NCBI GenBank assembly: GCA_030538415.1
Contig: JAUNTY010000001.1
Span: 53,623 to 117,622 of the forward strand
From: Neisseria sp.
GTDB lineage: Bacteria > Pseudomonadota > Gammaproteobacteria > Burkholderiales > Neisseriaceae
Direction of reading: 5' to 3'
Length of the DNA: 64,000 nucleotides
Shown here one piece after another: positions 56,131 through 64,000 of this stretch. Numbering within the stretch: position 1 is the first letter of the stretch; every line of letters begins with the position of its first letter. Under the pieces are notes generated by a model. The model did not search any database. It had not been told where the DNA came from and saw only the letters and a program-made list of their open reading frames with translations. The position numbers were made by a program, and so were the translations under genes.

Positions 56131-56629
56131 GGTCGTGTTTGGCGCGTTTTTTCAATTTGGTTTTGATGCGGTTTTGCTTCAATGGGGAAAGGTATTCGAC
56201 GAAGACTTTGCCCATCAGGTGGTCGAGTTCGTGTTGGATGCAGATGGCGAGGAGGCCGTCGGCTTCGAGGGTGAAGGGTTCGCCTTTTTCATCGTAGGCT
56301 TCGACGGTCACGCGCTCGGCACGGGTGACGGTGTCGTAAATGCCGGGCACGGAGAGGCAGCCTTCTTCGTAGGTGGTTTCGCCGTCTTTGTGGGTGATGA
56401 CGGGGTTGATGAACACGCGCGGCTCGCTGTGGTCTTCGGTGAGATCCATCACCACCACACGCTCGTGTACGTCCACTTGGGTGGCAGCCAGACCGATGCC
56501 GTGCGAGGCATACATGGTTTCAAACATATCGGCCACGAGGGTTTGGATGCGCTCGTCGATGTCGGCGACGGGTCGGGCGACGGTGTGCAGGCGTTCGTCG
56601 GGGTATTTGAGGATGTTGAGTAATGCCAT
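56126..56629 (-). CDS. def: Peptide deformylase
   Basis: A 167-residue iron metalloprotease that removes the N-terminal formyl group. Motif 1 [13 protein letters not shown], motif 2 [11 protein letters not shown] and motif 3 [14 protein letters not shown] are all intact. The C-terminal tail ends [10 protein letters not shown], and its stop codon is contributed by the end of a Correia element. It is the first gene of the minus-strand series that continues with fmt, rsmB, DUF4390 and ntrYX. Confidence 0.97.
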   Translation of the reverse strand: MALLNILKYPDERLHTVARPVADIDERIQTLVADMFETMYASHGIGLAATQVDVHERVVVMDLTEDHSEPRVFINPVITHKDGETTYEEGCLSVPGIYDTVTRAERVTVEAYDEKGEPFTLEADGLLAICIQHELDHLMGKVFVEYLSPLKQNRIKTKLKKRAKHDL

Positions 56630-56797
56630 GGTAATTTTCTCGGTGATATTCGGGCGTGTGGTTTTAACGCTATGATGTTGGCAACATTCGGTGGTAGAAT
56701 GCCGTGTTGCATATGAAACAGGCGCATTAGTCTGTTTAATTTTAGGTATTTGTTATTTAATGATGACAGTTTGAATCGTTTTCAAGGGGAGCATGTC

Positions 56798-58078
56798 ATG
56801 CAAAAACGTATTATAACCTTGCTTTGCGCTGTTGGCTTGGCAATTTCCATGCCGCTGTCGGCTGCGGAGCTGAAACTGCGTCCGGATGCACCGACGCGCT
56901 ACACGGTCAAGCGCGGCGATACTTTGTGGGGGATTTCCGGCAAATATCTATACAGCCCGTGGCAGTGGAACCGCCTGTGGGGTGCCAACCGCAATGCCAT
57001 CCGCAATCCGCACCTGATTTACCCGGGGCAGGTGCTGGTGTTGCGCTATGTCAACGGCCGGCCGCGTCTGGATTTTGACAACGGTGCTTCTTTCCGCGAC
57101 GGCATTGCGGTGGAGAAACTGTCGCCGCGTGTGCGCGAAACTTCGTCGGGCTACGGCATCCAGACCGTCAATGTGAATTTCTACCGCATGTTTATGCAGC
57201 ATCCGCAGGTGATTCCGCAGATGCAGACCCAAGATGCGCCGCGCCTGATTGACGGCCCCGACAGCCGAATGCTGTATAGCCGCGGCGACCGTGTTTACGC
57301 CTACGGCATTACCGAGCCGGGCCGTTATCTGGTTTACCGTGCCCGCAAAGACATCACCGACCCGGAAACCCGCCAATATCTCGGCCAGGAAGTGGTGTTC
57401 AGCGGTATTGTGAGCACGCTGCCTTATACCAACAGCGCGCTGGAACAACGCAGCGAACAAGATGCGAAATACCTGAAAGACGGCGAATACTACACCCGCC
57501 TGCACCCGATGGTGAAAGTGCCGACCCAGACCGCCCAGCCCATGATGGTGGAGGAAGCAGTATCCGAAGTGCGCAAAGGCGATTTTCTGCTGAAAATGAC
57601 CGACGAGGGCGACAGCTTCCAGATGATGCCGCATGCGCCCTCCGTGCATGTGGATGCCCGGGTGGTGTCGATTTTTGACGGCGTGAGCGAATCGGGTCAG
57701 TTTCAAACCATCACCCTTAACAAAGGGGAAGCCGACGGTCTGGATAAAGGCACCGTGCTGAGCCTTTACAAACGCAGCCGTCAGACCCGGGTTGACCTGG
57801 AAGACGGCAATAAAGGCCGCCGCAGCGTGGTGAAATATGTGTCGATTCCGGCAGAAGAAGTGGGCTTGGCGATGGTGTACCGTACCAGCGAACATCTGGC
57901 TTCGGCGATTATTCTGGAGAGCCTGACCAACATCAACATCGGTGATGTGGCTTCAGAGCCCGGACAGGATTTGGACAACATGCCCAATGACGCGCGGCAT
58001 GTGAAAAATGCGCCGCAAGAGCCGCACGACACGGAAAACAACGAATACAATTTCCGCAGCAACATCAATCTGTATTGA
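56798..58078 (+). CDS. LysM-domain exported protein
   Basis: A 426-residue protein with a signal peptide (MQKRIITLLCAVGLAISMPL) and one LysM domain (YTVKRGDTLWGISGKYLYSP to HLIYPGQVLVL) that binds peptidoglycan. A long C-terminal region with few known motifs contains SRGDRVYAYGI and NKGEADGLDKGTVLSLYKR. It ends in an acidic, asparagine-rich tail. It is divergent from def and upstream of dprA, as in other neisseriae. The start at 56798 has AAGGGGA upstream. A cell-envelope role is inferred. Confidence 0.9.
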   Translation: MQKRIITLLCAVGLAISMPLSAAELKLRPDAPTRYTVKRGDTLWGISGKYLYSPWQWNRLWGANRNAIRNPHLIYPGQVLVLRYVNGRPRLDFDNGASFRDGIAVEKLSPRVRETSSGYGIQTVNVNFYRMFMQHPQVIPQMQTQDAPRLIDGPDSRMLYSRGDRVYAYGITEPGRYLVYRARKDITDPETRQYLGQEVVFSGIVSTLPYTNSALEQRSEQDAKYLKDGEYYTRLHPMVKVPTQTAQPMMVEEAVSEVRKGDFLLKMTDEGDSFQMMPHAPSVHVDARVVSIFDGVSESGQFQTITLNKGEADGLDKGTVLSLYKRSRQTRVDLEDGNKGRRSVVKYVSIPAEEVGLAMVYRTSEHLASAIILESLTNINIGDVASEPGQDLDNMPNDARHVKNAPQEPHDTENNEYNFRSNINLY

Positions 58079-58096
58079 GATGGCCGTCTGAACAAC

Positions 58097-58122
58097 AAAA
58101 GCACACCTTGGCGTGTGCTTTT
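58097..58122 (+). terminator. Intrinsic terminator after the LysM gene
   Basis: AAAAGCACAC pairs with GTGTGCTTTT around a 6-base loop, 18 bases after the stop. Confidence 0.8.
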
Positions 58123-58244
58123 GCTTTGCGGGCAACGAAACAGCCTGCGGCGGGGCATTCGGAAGCTTTTGGCGTTTCCATCCGTCGAATTTGCATTTTC
58201 TGATAATACTATGTCATTATGTAAAAATAACGGTTGTAATTAAT

Positions 58245-58350
58245 TATAGTCGGAGATGTAGATTCTGATACAAGGCGGCGAGCCGCAGACAGTACAGCTA
58301 GTACGACAAGGCGAGCCAACGCCGTAGCAGAATCTACATCTCCGACTATA
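58245..58350. repeat. Correia repeat element, short form (106 bp), upstream of dprA
   Basis: TATAGTCGGAGATGTAGATT and its inverted complement ending CATCTCCGACTATA match perfectly over the first 20 bases. The GCCGCAGACAGTACAGCTAG core is present. It lies 39 bases before the dprA start and could influence its transcription. Confidence 0.92.
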
Positions 58351-58388
58351 TGCTGTAAAAAGGCCGTCTGAAACACAAGGGGACAATC

Positions 58389-59528
58389 ATGAACGATACA
58401 CACCGTCAGGCATGGATTCAACTGGCGCTTACGCCGTATGTAGGCGCGGAAAGTTTTTTACGCTTGTTGCAACGCTTCGGCAGCCCGCAGGCGGCGCTGG
58501 CCGCACCTGCAGATGCGGTGCGCGAGTGTCTGCACCACAAGCAGGCGTTGGCGGCCTGGCGCGGTGAAAGCAGGCAGGCGGTTCAGGCTGCCGAAGCTGC
58601 CTCGGCATGGGCGCAACAGCCGGACTGTCGCCTGATGCTGCTGTGTGATGATGATTATCCGGTGATGCTGACCGAAGGCCTGACGCCGCCGCCGCTGTTG
58701 TTTTTGCGCGGCGATGCTGCTTTGCTGCACCGTCCTGCCGTGGCGGTGGTGGGCAGCCGCCATGCTACGCCGCAGGCGATGCGGATTGCACGGGATTTCA
58801 GCGAAGCCATGGCTGCGGAAGGCATTACGGTGGTGTCGGGCATGGCGGCAGGCATCGATACCGCCGCCCATCGGGGGGCGTTGGCGGCTGCGGGCGGCGG
58901 AACCGTGGCGGTGTGGGGCACGGGCATCAACCGTATTTATCCGGCTGCCAACAAAGCATTGGCGCACCAAATCGCCGACGGCGGCCTGATTGTGAGCGAG
59001 TTTCCATTGGATACACGCCCGCTGGCCGGTAATTTCCCGCGCCGAAACCGCATTATTGCCGCATTGGCGCAGGCCACGCTGGTGGTTGAAGCCGCGCCGG
59101 AATCCGGCTCGCTGATTACTGCCAGGCTGGCGGCGGAAATGGGGCGGGAGGTGATGGCCGTGCCCGGTTCGATTGACAATCCGCACAGCAAGGGTTGCCA
59201 CAAATTGATTAAAGAGGGCGCGAAATTGGTGGAATGCTTGGAAGATATTTTGCAAGAATGCCCGCAACTGTTGCAAAAACAGCCGATGTCATCATATTCT
59301 ATAAATATAGAGGTGGTGCCTGCCGCTGCCGGGGCGAAGCCTGTCGCGGCGGCAAATGAGGTAATGCCGGGTTTGCTGGCGGCAATGGGTTACGACCCGG
59401 TACACCCCGACAGCCTTGCGCAACAGCTGCAGCTGCCCGCCGCCGAACTATATGCCCAACTGCTCGAATTCGAACTCGAAGGCACCATTGCCGCCATGCC
59501 GGGCGGCCGCTACCAACGTATCAAATAA
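58389..59528 (+). CDS. dprA: DNA processing protein DprA
   Basis: A 379-residue protein needed for natural transformation. It loads RecA onto incoming single strands. The N-terminal SAM-like domain is followed by the Rossmann core: AVVGSRHATPQAMRIARDFS, VVSGMAAGIDTAAHRGAL, FPRRNRIIAALAQATLVVEA and AVPGSIDNPHSKGCHKLIKE. A C-terminal winged-helix follows. AGGGG precedes the ATG, just after an uptake sequence. Competence is fitting for a genome full of uptake sequences. Confidence 0.97.
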   Translation: MNDTHRQAWIQLALTPYVGAESFLRLLQRFGSPQAALAAPADAVRECLHHKQALAAWRGESRQAVQAAEAASAWAQQPDCRLMLLCDDDYPVMLTEGLTPPPLLFLRGDAALLHRPAVAVVGSRHATPQAMRIARDFSEAMAAEGITVVSGMAAGIDTAAHRGALAAAGGGTVAVWGTGINRIYPAANKALAHQIADGGLIVSEFPLDTRPLAGNFPRRNRIIAALAQATLVVEAAPESGSLITARLAAEMGREVMAVPGSIDNPHSKGCHKLIKEGAKLVECLEDILQECPQLLQKQPMSSYSINIEVVPAAAGAKPVAAANEVMPGLLAAMGYDPVHPDSLAQQLQLPAAELYAQLLEFELEGTIAAMPGGRYQRIK

Positions 59529-59544
59529 AAATTAAGGAAATTCA

Positions 59545-60000
59545 ATGGCAGAAGTGATTGCCTTTTTAATCGAGCATTTTCAGGATTTCGATGCTTGCCC
59601 GCCTGCCGACGACCTCGGCCAGTTGCTGGAAGACGTAGGTTTTGATGATGCGGAAATCGGCCATGCGCTGATGCTGCTGGAAGTGTTGCGCGAACGCGAT
59701 GACGGTGCCGAAGCACCTTACCGCAGCGATGCCATCAGGGTCTACAGCCCGGAAGAGCTGGATGTTTTGCCGCAAGAAGTGATTGGATTGCTGCATTTTC
59801 TGGATTCGGCCAAGGTGACGGATAGCGAGCAGCGCGAATTTGTGGTGCATGCGCTGTTGCACATGCCGTCTGAAGAAATTACCGTGGACATGGCCAAAGT
59901 CTTGACCCTGCTGGTGTTGTGGGCTTATAAAGCCGAGTTGCCGGTGCTGATTGGTGATGAGCTGATGATGGCATTGCACGGCAAGGGCACAATGCATTAA
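59545..60000 (+). CDS. smg: Smg family protein (DUF494)
   Basis: A 151-residue acidic cytoplasmic protein of the Smg/DUF494 family. [20 protein letters not shown] starts it, and [20 protein letters not shown] with [20 protein letters not shown] are conserved. The function is unknown, but the gene regularly sits between dprA and topA, as here. AAGGA lies upstream of the ATG. Confidence 0.93.
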   Translation: MAEVIAFLIEHFQDFDACPPADDLGQLLEDVGFDDAEIGHALMLLEVLRERDDGAEAPYRSDAIRVYSPEELDVLPQEVIGLLHFLDSAKVTDSEQREFVVHALLHMPSEEITVDMAKVLTLLVLWAYKAELPVLIGDELMMALHGKGTMH

Positions 60001-60009
60001 GTAAACAGG

Positions 60010-60050
60010 ATATATCAGGCCGTCTGAAACGTTCAGACGGCCTGATATAT
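60010..60050 (+). terminator. Long inverted uptake-sequence hairpin between smg and topA
   Basis: Perfect 19-bp arms (60010-60028 with 60032-60050) enclose a 3-base loop. The uptake sequences are extended by ATATATC/GATATAT. There is no U-run, so Rho-independent termination is only probable. Confidence 0.65.
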
Positions 60051-60169
60051 ACCCTCGAAAAACATTTATTCGGTGTTGAATCGAATCCGGCAGCAGGCTG
60101 AAAGCAGGTTGGCGGTGTCGGTCTGAACCGCCTGAATTTGAATTCAACACATTGATTAGAGAAACTGAT

Positions 60170-62479
60170 ATGGCAAAAAACCTGTTGATTGTGGAGTCGC
60201 CCTCCAAAGCCAAAACCCTCAAAAAATACCTCGGCAGCGAATTTGAAATCCTCGCTTCCTACGGCCACGTGCGCGATTTGGTACCGAAAAACGGCGCGGT
60301 CGATCCCGACAACGATTTCGCCATGAAATACCAGCTGGTGTCGCGCAACAGCAAACACGTCGATGCGATTGTCGCCGCCGCCAAAGAGGCCGAAAACCTC
60401 TATCTCGCAACCGACCCGGATAGGGAAGGCGAGGCCATTTCATGGCATTTGCAGGAAATCCTCAAATCCAAACGCGGCCTGAAAAACCTCAAACCGCAAC
60501 GGGTGGTGTTTCACGAAATCACCAAAAACGCCGTGCTCGATGCGATTGCCCATCCGCGCGAACTCGAAGTCAACCTCGTCGATGCCCAACAAGCCCGCCG
60601 CGCGCTCGATTATCTGGTCGGCTTCAACCTCTCGCCGCTGCTGTGGAAAAAAATCCGCCGCGGCCTCTCCGCCGGTCGCGTACAAAGCCCCGCCCTGCGC
60701 CTGATTTGCGAACGCGAAAACGAAATCAAAGCCTTTGAAACGCAGGAATATTGGACGGTGCATCTCGACAGCCACAAAGGCCGCAGCAAATTCACCGCCA
60801 AGCTCGCCCAATACCGAGGCGAAAAGCTGGAGCAATTCTCGCTGGGCAACGAAGCCGCGCAAGCCGAAGTGTTGAAAGCATTAGAAGGCCAAGACGCGCA
60901 AGTGAGCGCGATTGAAAAGAAAAAACGCAGCCGCAATCCCGCCGCTCCCTTCACCACTTCCACCATGCAGCAGGATGCCGTGCGCAAACTCGGCATGACC
61001 ACCGACCGCACCATGCGCACCGCCCAGCAGCTCTATGAAGGCATTGACGTCGGCCAGGGCGCGATCGGCCTGATCACCTATATGCGTACCGACAGCGTGA
61101 CCCTGTCGGCCGAAGCCCTGACCGAAATCCGCCACTATATCGAAAACAAAATCGGCAAAGATTACCTGCCGAGTGCCGCCAAGCAATACAAAACCAAATC
61201 CAAAAACGCCCAAGAAGCGCACGAAGCCATCCGCCCGACATCGGTTTACCGCTCGCCCGAAAGCGTGAAGCCCTTCCTGACTGCCGACCAATTCAAGCTC
61301 TACCAAATGATTTGGCAGCGCACCGTTGCCTGCCAGATGACCCCGGCCAAATTCGACCAAACCACCGTCGACATTACCGTCGGCGCGGGCGTATTCCGCG
61401 TGACCGGCCAAGTGCAGACCTTCGCAGGCTTTTTGAGCGTGTATGAAGAAGGTGTGGACGACAGCGACGAGGGCGAAGACAACAAAAAACTGCCCGAAAT
61501 GAAAGAAGGCGACGTGTTGCCCGTCGATGCGCTTTACGGCGAACAACACTTCACCAGCCCACCGCCGCGTTTCAACGAAGCGACTTTGGTCAAAGCGCTG
61601 GAAGAATTCGGCATCGGCCGCCCCTCCACCTACGCCAGCATCATTTCCACGCTGAAAGACCGCGAGTATGTGACGCTGGAGCAAAAACGCTTTATGCCGA
61701 CCGACACCGGTGATATTGTGAACAAATTCCTCACCGAACACTTCGCCCAATACGTCGATTACCACTTCACCGCCAAGCTCGAAGACCAGCTCGACGAAAT
61801 CGCCAACGGCAAACGCCAATGGGTGCCGGTGATGAGCCAATTCTGGAAAGGCTTCAGCAAACAGGTGGAAGAAAAAGAAGGCATCGAGCGCGCCAAATTC
61901 ACCACAGAAGAGCTCGACGAAACCTGCCCGCAATGCGGCAACCACAAGCTGCAAATCAAGTTCGGCCGCAACGGACGCTTCGTTGCCTGTGCCGGTTATC
62001 CCGAATGCGGCTACACCCGCAACGTCAACGAAACCGCCGAAGAAGCCGCCGAACGCGCCGCCAAAGAAGCCGAAGAGCAGGCCGAACTCGACGGACGCGA
62101 ATGCCCCAAATGCGGCGGTGGACTGGTTTACAAACACAGCCGTACCGGCAGCAAGTTTATCGGTTGCGCCAACTATCCGAAGTGCAAACACATCGAGCCT
62201 TTGGAAAAACCGAAAGACACCGGCGTCGAATGTCCGCAATGCCATAAAGGCCATCTGGTCGAGCGCAAATCCCGCTACGGCAAGTTGTTTTACAGCTGCG
62301 AAACTTATCCCGACTGCAACTACGCCACCTGGAATCCGCCCGTCGCCGAAACCTGTCCGAAATGCGCATGGCCGGTATTGACCATCAAAACCACCAAACG
62401 CTGGGGCGTGGAAAAAGTCTGCCCGCAGAAAGAATGCGGCTGGAAAGAGCAAATCGAACCGCCCGCGCCGAAGGAGTAA
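60170..62479 (+). CDS. topA: DNA topoisomerase I
   Basis: A 769-residue type IA topoisomerase that relaxes negative supercoils. The Toprim domain is LLIVESPSKAKTLKKYLG with DPDREGEAISWHL. The catalytic tyrosine lies in GLITYMRTDSVTLS. Four zinc-finger-like cysteine motifs follow at the C-terminus (CPQCGNHK, CPKCGGGL, CPQCHKGH, CPKCAWPV). The ATG at 60170 was preferred to an upstream TTG. Confidence 0.97.
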   Translation: MAKNLLIVESPSKAKTLKKYLGSEFEILASYGHVRDLVPKNGAVDPDNDFAMKYQLVSRNSKHVDAIVAAAKEAENLYLATDPDREGEAISWHLQEILKSKRGLKNLKPQRVVFHEITKNAVLDAIAHPRELEVNLVDAQQARRALDYLVGFNLSPLLWKKIRRGLSAGRVQSPALRLICERENEIKAFETQEYWTVHLDSHKGRSKFTAKLAQYRGEKLEQFSLGNEAAQAEVLKALEGQDAQVSAIEKKKRSRNPAAPFTTSTMQQDAVRKLGMTTDRTMRTAQQLYEGIDVGQGAIGLITYMRTDSVTLSAEALTEIRHYIENKIGKDYLPSAAKQYKTKSKNAQEAHEAIRPTSVYRSPESVKPFLTADQFKLYQMIWQRTVACQMTPAKFDQTTVDITVGAGVFRVTGQVQTFAGFLSVYEEGVDDSDEGEDNKKLPEMKEGDVLPVDALYGEQHFTSPPPRFNEATLVKALEEFGIGRPSTYASIISTLKDREYVTLEQKRFMPTDTGDIVNKFLTEHFAQYVDYHFTAKLEDQLDEIANGKRQWVPVMSQFWKGFSKQVEEKEGIERAKFTTEELDETCPQCGNHKLQIKFGRNGRFVACAGYPECGYTRNVNETAEEAAERAAKEAEEQAELDGRECPKCGGGLVYKHSRTGSKFIGCANYPKCKHIEPLEKPKDTGVECPQCHKGHLVERKSRYGKLFYSCETYPDCNYATWNPPVAETCPKCAWPVLTIKTTKRWGVEKVCPQKECGWKEQIEPPAPKE

Positions 62480-62492
62480 GCCTGAAAAACGA

Positions 62493-62517
62493 CGGATACT
62501 GCAAAGTATCCGTTTTT
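62493..62517 (+). terminator. Intrinsic terminator of topA
   Basis: CGGATACT pairs with AGTATCCG around GCAA, preceded by A-rich and followed by TTTTTG, 14 bases after the stop. Confidence 0.85.
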
Positions 62518-62565
62518 GTTGCTTTCAATATTGAAAAGGCCGTCTGAAAGCCTGATATCGCCATT

Positions 62566-63144
62566 ATGAAAACCAAACCTTTTAAAAATCAACAACACAG
62601 TAACCAGATTCGCATTATTGGCGGGCAATGTCGGGGGCGTAAAATTCATTTTGCCACCGGAGAAGGGTTGCGTCCCACGCCTGACAGCGTGCGTGAGCGT
62701 CTGTTTAACTGGCTCGGACAGGATTTGACCGGGCAAAGCGTGCTCGATCTTTTCAGCGGCAGCGGTGCGCTGGGGCTGGAAGCGGCTTCACGGAATGCGG
62801 CGCGAGTGATGATGACAGACAATAGCCGTCAGGCAGTCCGTAATCTGCAGCAAAATGCCCGTTTGCTGCAGTTGGAAAAAGTAGAAATTGCATTTTCAGA
62901 CGGCCTGTGTTTTCTTGAGCGCTGCCGGGAAAATTTTGATGTGGTGTTTTTGGATCCGCCATTTGCCTGGCAGCAATGGTCGGAATTATTCGCACACTTG
63001 CAAGACCGCCTGAACGATAATGCGCTTGTTTATGTAGAGGCCGGCCAATTGCCGCAATTGCCGCAATGGCTGCAGCGCTTTCGTGAAGGCAAGGCGGGAA
63101 TGAGTAAATTTGAATTATTGCTCTATAAGCAAGCTGCTGAATAA
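62566..63144 (+). CDS. rsmD: 16S rRNA (guanine-966-N2)-methyltransferase RsmD
   Basis: A 192-residue methyltransferase. IRIIGGQCRGRKIHFATGEG and LRPTPDSVRERLFNWLG are diagnostic of RsmD. The SAM site is VLDLFSGSGALGLEAASR and the catalytic DPPF lies in VVFLDPPFAWQQW. An internal uptake sequence near 62897 codes for FSDGL. No clear ribosome site is visible before the ATG. Confidence 0.95.
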   Translation: MKTKPFKNQQHSNQIRIIGGQCRGRKIHFATGEGLRPTPDSVRERLFNWLGQDLTGQSVLDLFSGSGALGLEAASRNAARVMMTDNSRQAVRNLQQNARLLQLEKVEIAFSDGLCFLERCRENFDVVFLDPPFAWQQWSELFAHLQDRLNDNALVYVEAGQLPQLPQWLQRFREGKAGMSKFELLLYKQAAE

Positions 63145-63185
63145 AATGAAATTTATAAACATTATCACATTGGAAAGGCAGATAA

Positions 63186-63509
<324 letters not shown>

Positions 63510-63564
63510 AGTCATTAAAAATTATTGTGTTAAAGAAATAATTTAAAAAAACAAGAGCAGGTGC

Positions 63565-63593
63565 TTGACGGTTTGCGGGGAAGTCTCTAATAT
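63565..63593 (+). promoter_or_regulatory. Promoter of the tRNA-tuf transcription unit
   Basis: TTGACG (63565-63570) and TAATAT (63588-63593) have optimal 17-base spacing, 15 bases before tRNA-Tyr. Confidence 0.7.
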
Positions 63594-63607
63594 TGCGTTT
63601 CTCTTTT

Positions 63608-63691
63608 GGAGGGATTCCCGAGCGGCCAAAGGGGGCAGACTGTAAATCTGTTGCGTAAGCTTCGAAGGTTCGAATCCTTCTCCCTCCACCA
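63608..63691 (+). tRNA. tRNA-Tyr (GTA), CCA encoded
   Basis: The GGAGGGA acceptor pairs with TCCCTCC, followed by A and an encoded CCA. The anticodon loop CTGTAAA contains GTA. The long variable arm is typical of tRNA-Tyr. GGTTCGAATCC is the T-arm. Confidence 0.96.
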
Positions 63692-63728
63692 AATCCAATC
63701 TGTTTGGAGCAGAGAAAAAAGTAAGTAT

Positions 63729-63802
63729 GCGGGTGTAGCTCAATGGTAGAGCAGAAGCCTTCCAAGCTTACGGTGAGGGTTCGATTCCCTTCACCCGCTC
63801 CA
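63729..63802 (+). tRNA. tRNA-Gly (TCC), CCA encoded
   Basis: The GCGGGTG acceptor pairs with CACCCGC, with discriminator T and CCA. The anticodon loop CTTCCAA contains TCC. The D-arm is AGCTCAATGGTAGAGC. Confidence 0.96.
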
Positions 63803-63820
63803 AAAGTATTACCTTTTAAG

Positions 63821-63895
<75 letters not shown>

Positions 63896-63946
63896 TCCGT
63901 TATTTTATTTTCACTCAAACCAAAGCTTAGGATAGGAAGAATTGCC

Positions 63947-64000
63947 ATGGCTAAAGAAAAATTCGAGCGGAGCAAACCGCACGTAAACGTTGGCACCATC
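63947..64000 (+). CDS. tuf: Elongation factor Tu, N-terminal part only
   Basis: The 18 visible residues MAKEKFERSKPHVNVGTI are the invariant start of EF-Tu. The gene continues beyond the window. GGAAGA precedes the start. The tRNA-Tyr, tRNA-Gly and tRNA-Thr genes directly upstream match the tufB operon layout, although a tRNA-Trp is not visible here. Confidence 0.95.
   Translation, partial: MAKEKFERSKPHVNVGTI

Overview
The window comes from a Neisseria species. The 12-bp DNA uptake sequence AGGCCGTCTGAA and its complement occur dozens of times, often as inverted pairs that act as terminators. Correia repeat elements are scattered between genes, and a meningococcus-like capsule locus opens the window. 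No virulence marker pins down the species. The phenol catabolic cluster argues against N. meningitidis and N. gonorrhoeae and for an environmental, oral or animal commensal.

Layout. (1) 1-9.2 kb is a capsule locus. AT-rich synthesis genes on the minus strand (a probable acyltransferase, a GT4 glycosyltransferase, a GT2-GT29 two-domain glycosyltransferase and a flavin oxidoreductase/mutase) diverge from the export operon ctrABCD. (2) 9.2-12.1 kb has an AT-rich spacer with two intrinsic terminators, then a trimeric autotransporter adhesin followed by a SmpA/OmlA-type lipoprotein and an L,D-transpeptidase-like protein. (3) 12.2-33 kb is housekeeping: obg, a small lipoprotein, a TonB-like protein, cysS, recJ, an RpfE/ApgM-like protein, an M23 peptidase, two paralogous small membrane proteins, secB, grxC, dacB, a FUSC-family protein, phr, a thioesterase, an Old Yellow Enzyme homologue, and thiC behind a TPP riboswitch. 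Correia elements and MITE-like repeats lie between these genes. (4) 33.2-49.2 kb is a phenol/catechol meta-cleavage cluster in the transcription order dmpKLMNOP-FGHI-QBC-E plus an outer-membrane MetA-type protein. It is controlled by a divergent DmpR-type sigma-54 activator. The control region has a near-consensus -24/-12 promoter and two palindromic activator sites exactly 30 bp apart. (5) 49.3-60 kb holds ntrX-ntrY-DUF4390-rsmB-fmt-def on the minus strand and lysM, dprA and smg on the plus strand. (6) 60.1-64 kb holds topA, rsmD, a 2[4Fe-4S] ferredoxin, tRNA-Tyr, tRNA-Gly, tRNA-Thr and the start of tuf.

How the genes work together. The catabolic cluster encodes a complete route from phenol to catechol (multicomponent hydroxylase DmpKLMNOP), ring cleavage (DmpB, with DmpQ to reactivate its iron), the oxalocrotonate branch (DmpC, DmpI, DmpH), and the lower pathway (DmpE, DmpG, DmpF) to pyruvate and acetyl-CoA. 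The hydrolytic-branch enzyme DmpD is not in the window. The sigma-54 promoter and the intact GAFTGA motif of DmpR imply a working RpoN in this species, whereas the NtrX next door has lost its GAFTGA and Walker A motifs.

The observations most worth a second look are the phenol regulon, the GT2-GT29 fusion, the adhesin-lipoprotein-transpeptidase gene set, the thiC leader whose terminator hairpin contains the ribosome binding site, and several mobile-repeat insertions, including a MITE family that inserted into the first five bases of uptake sequences.
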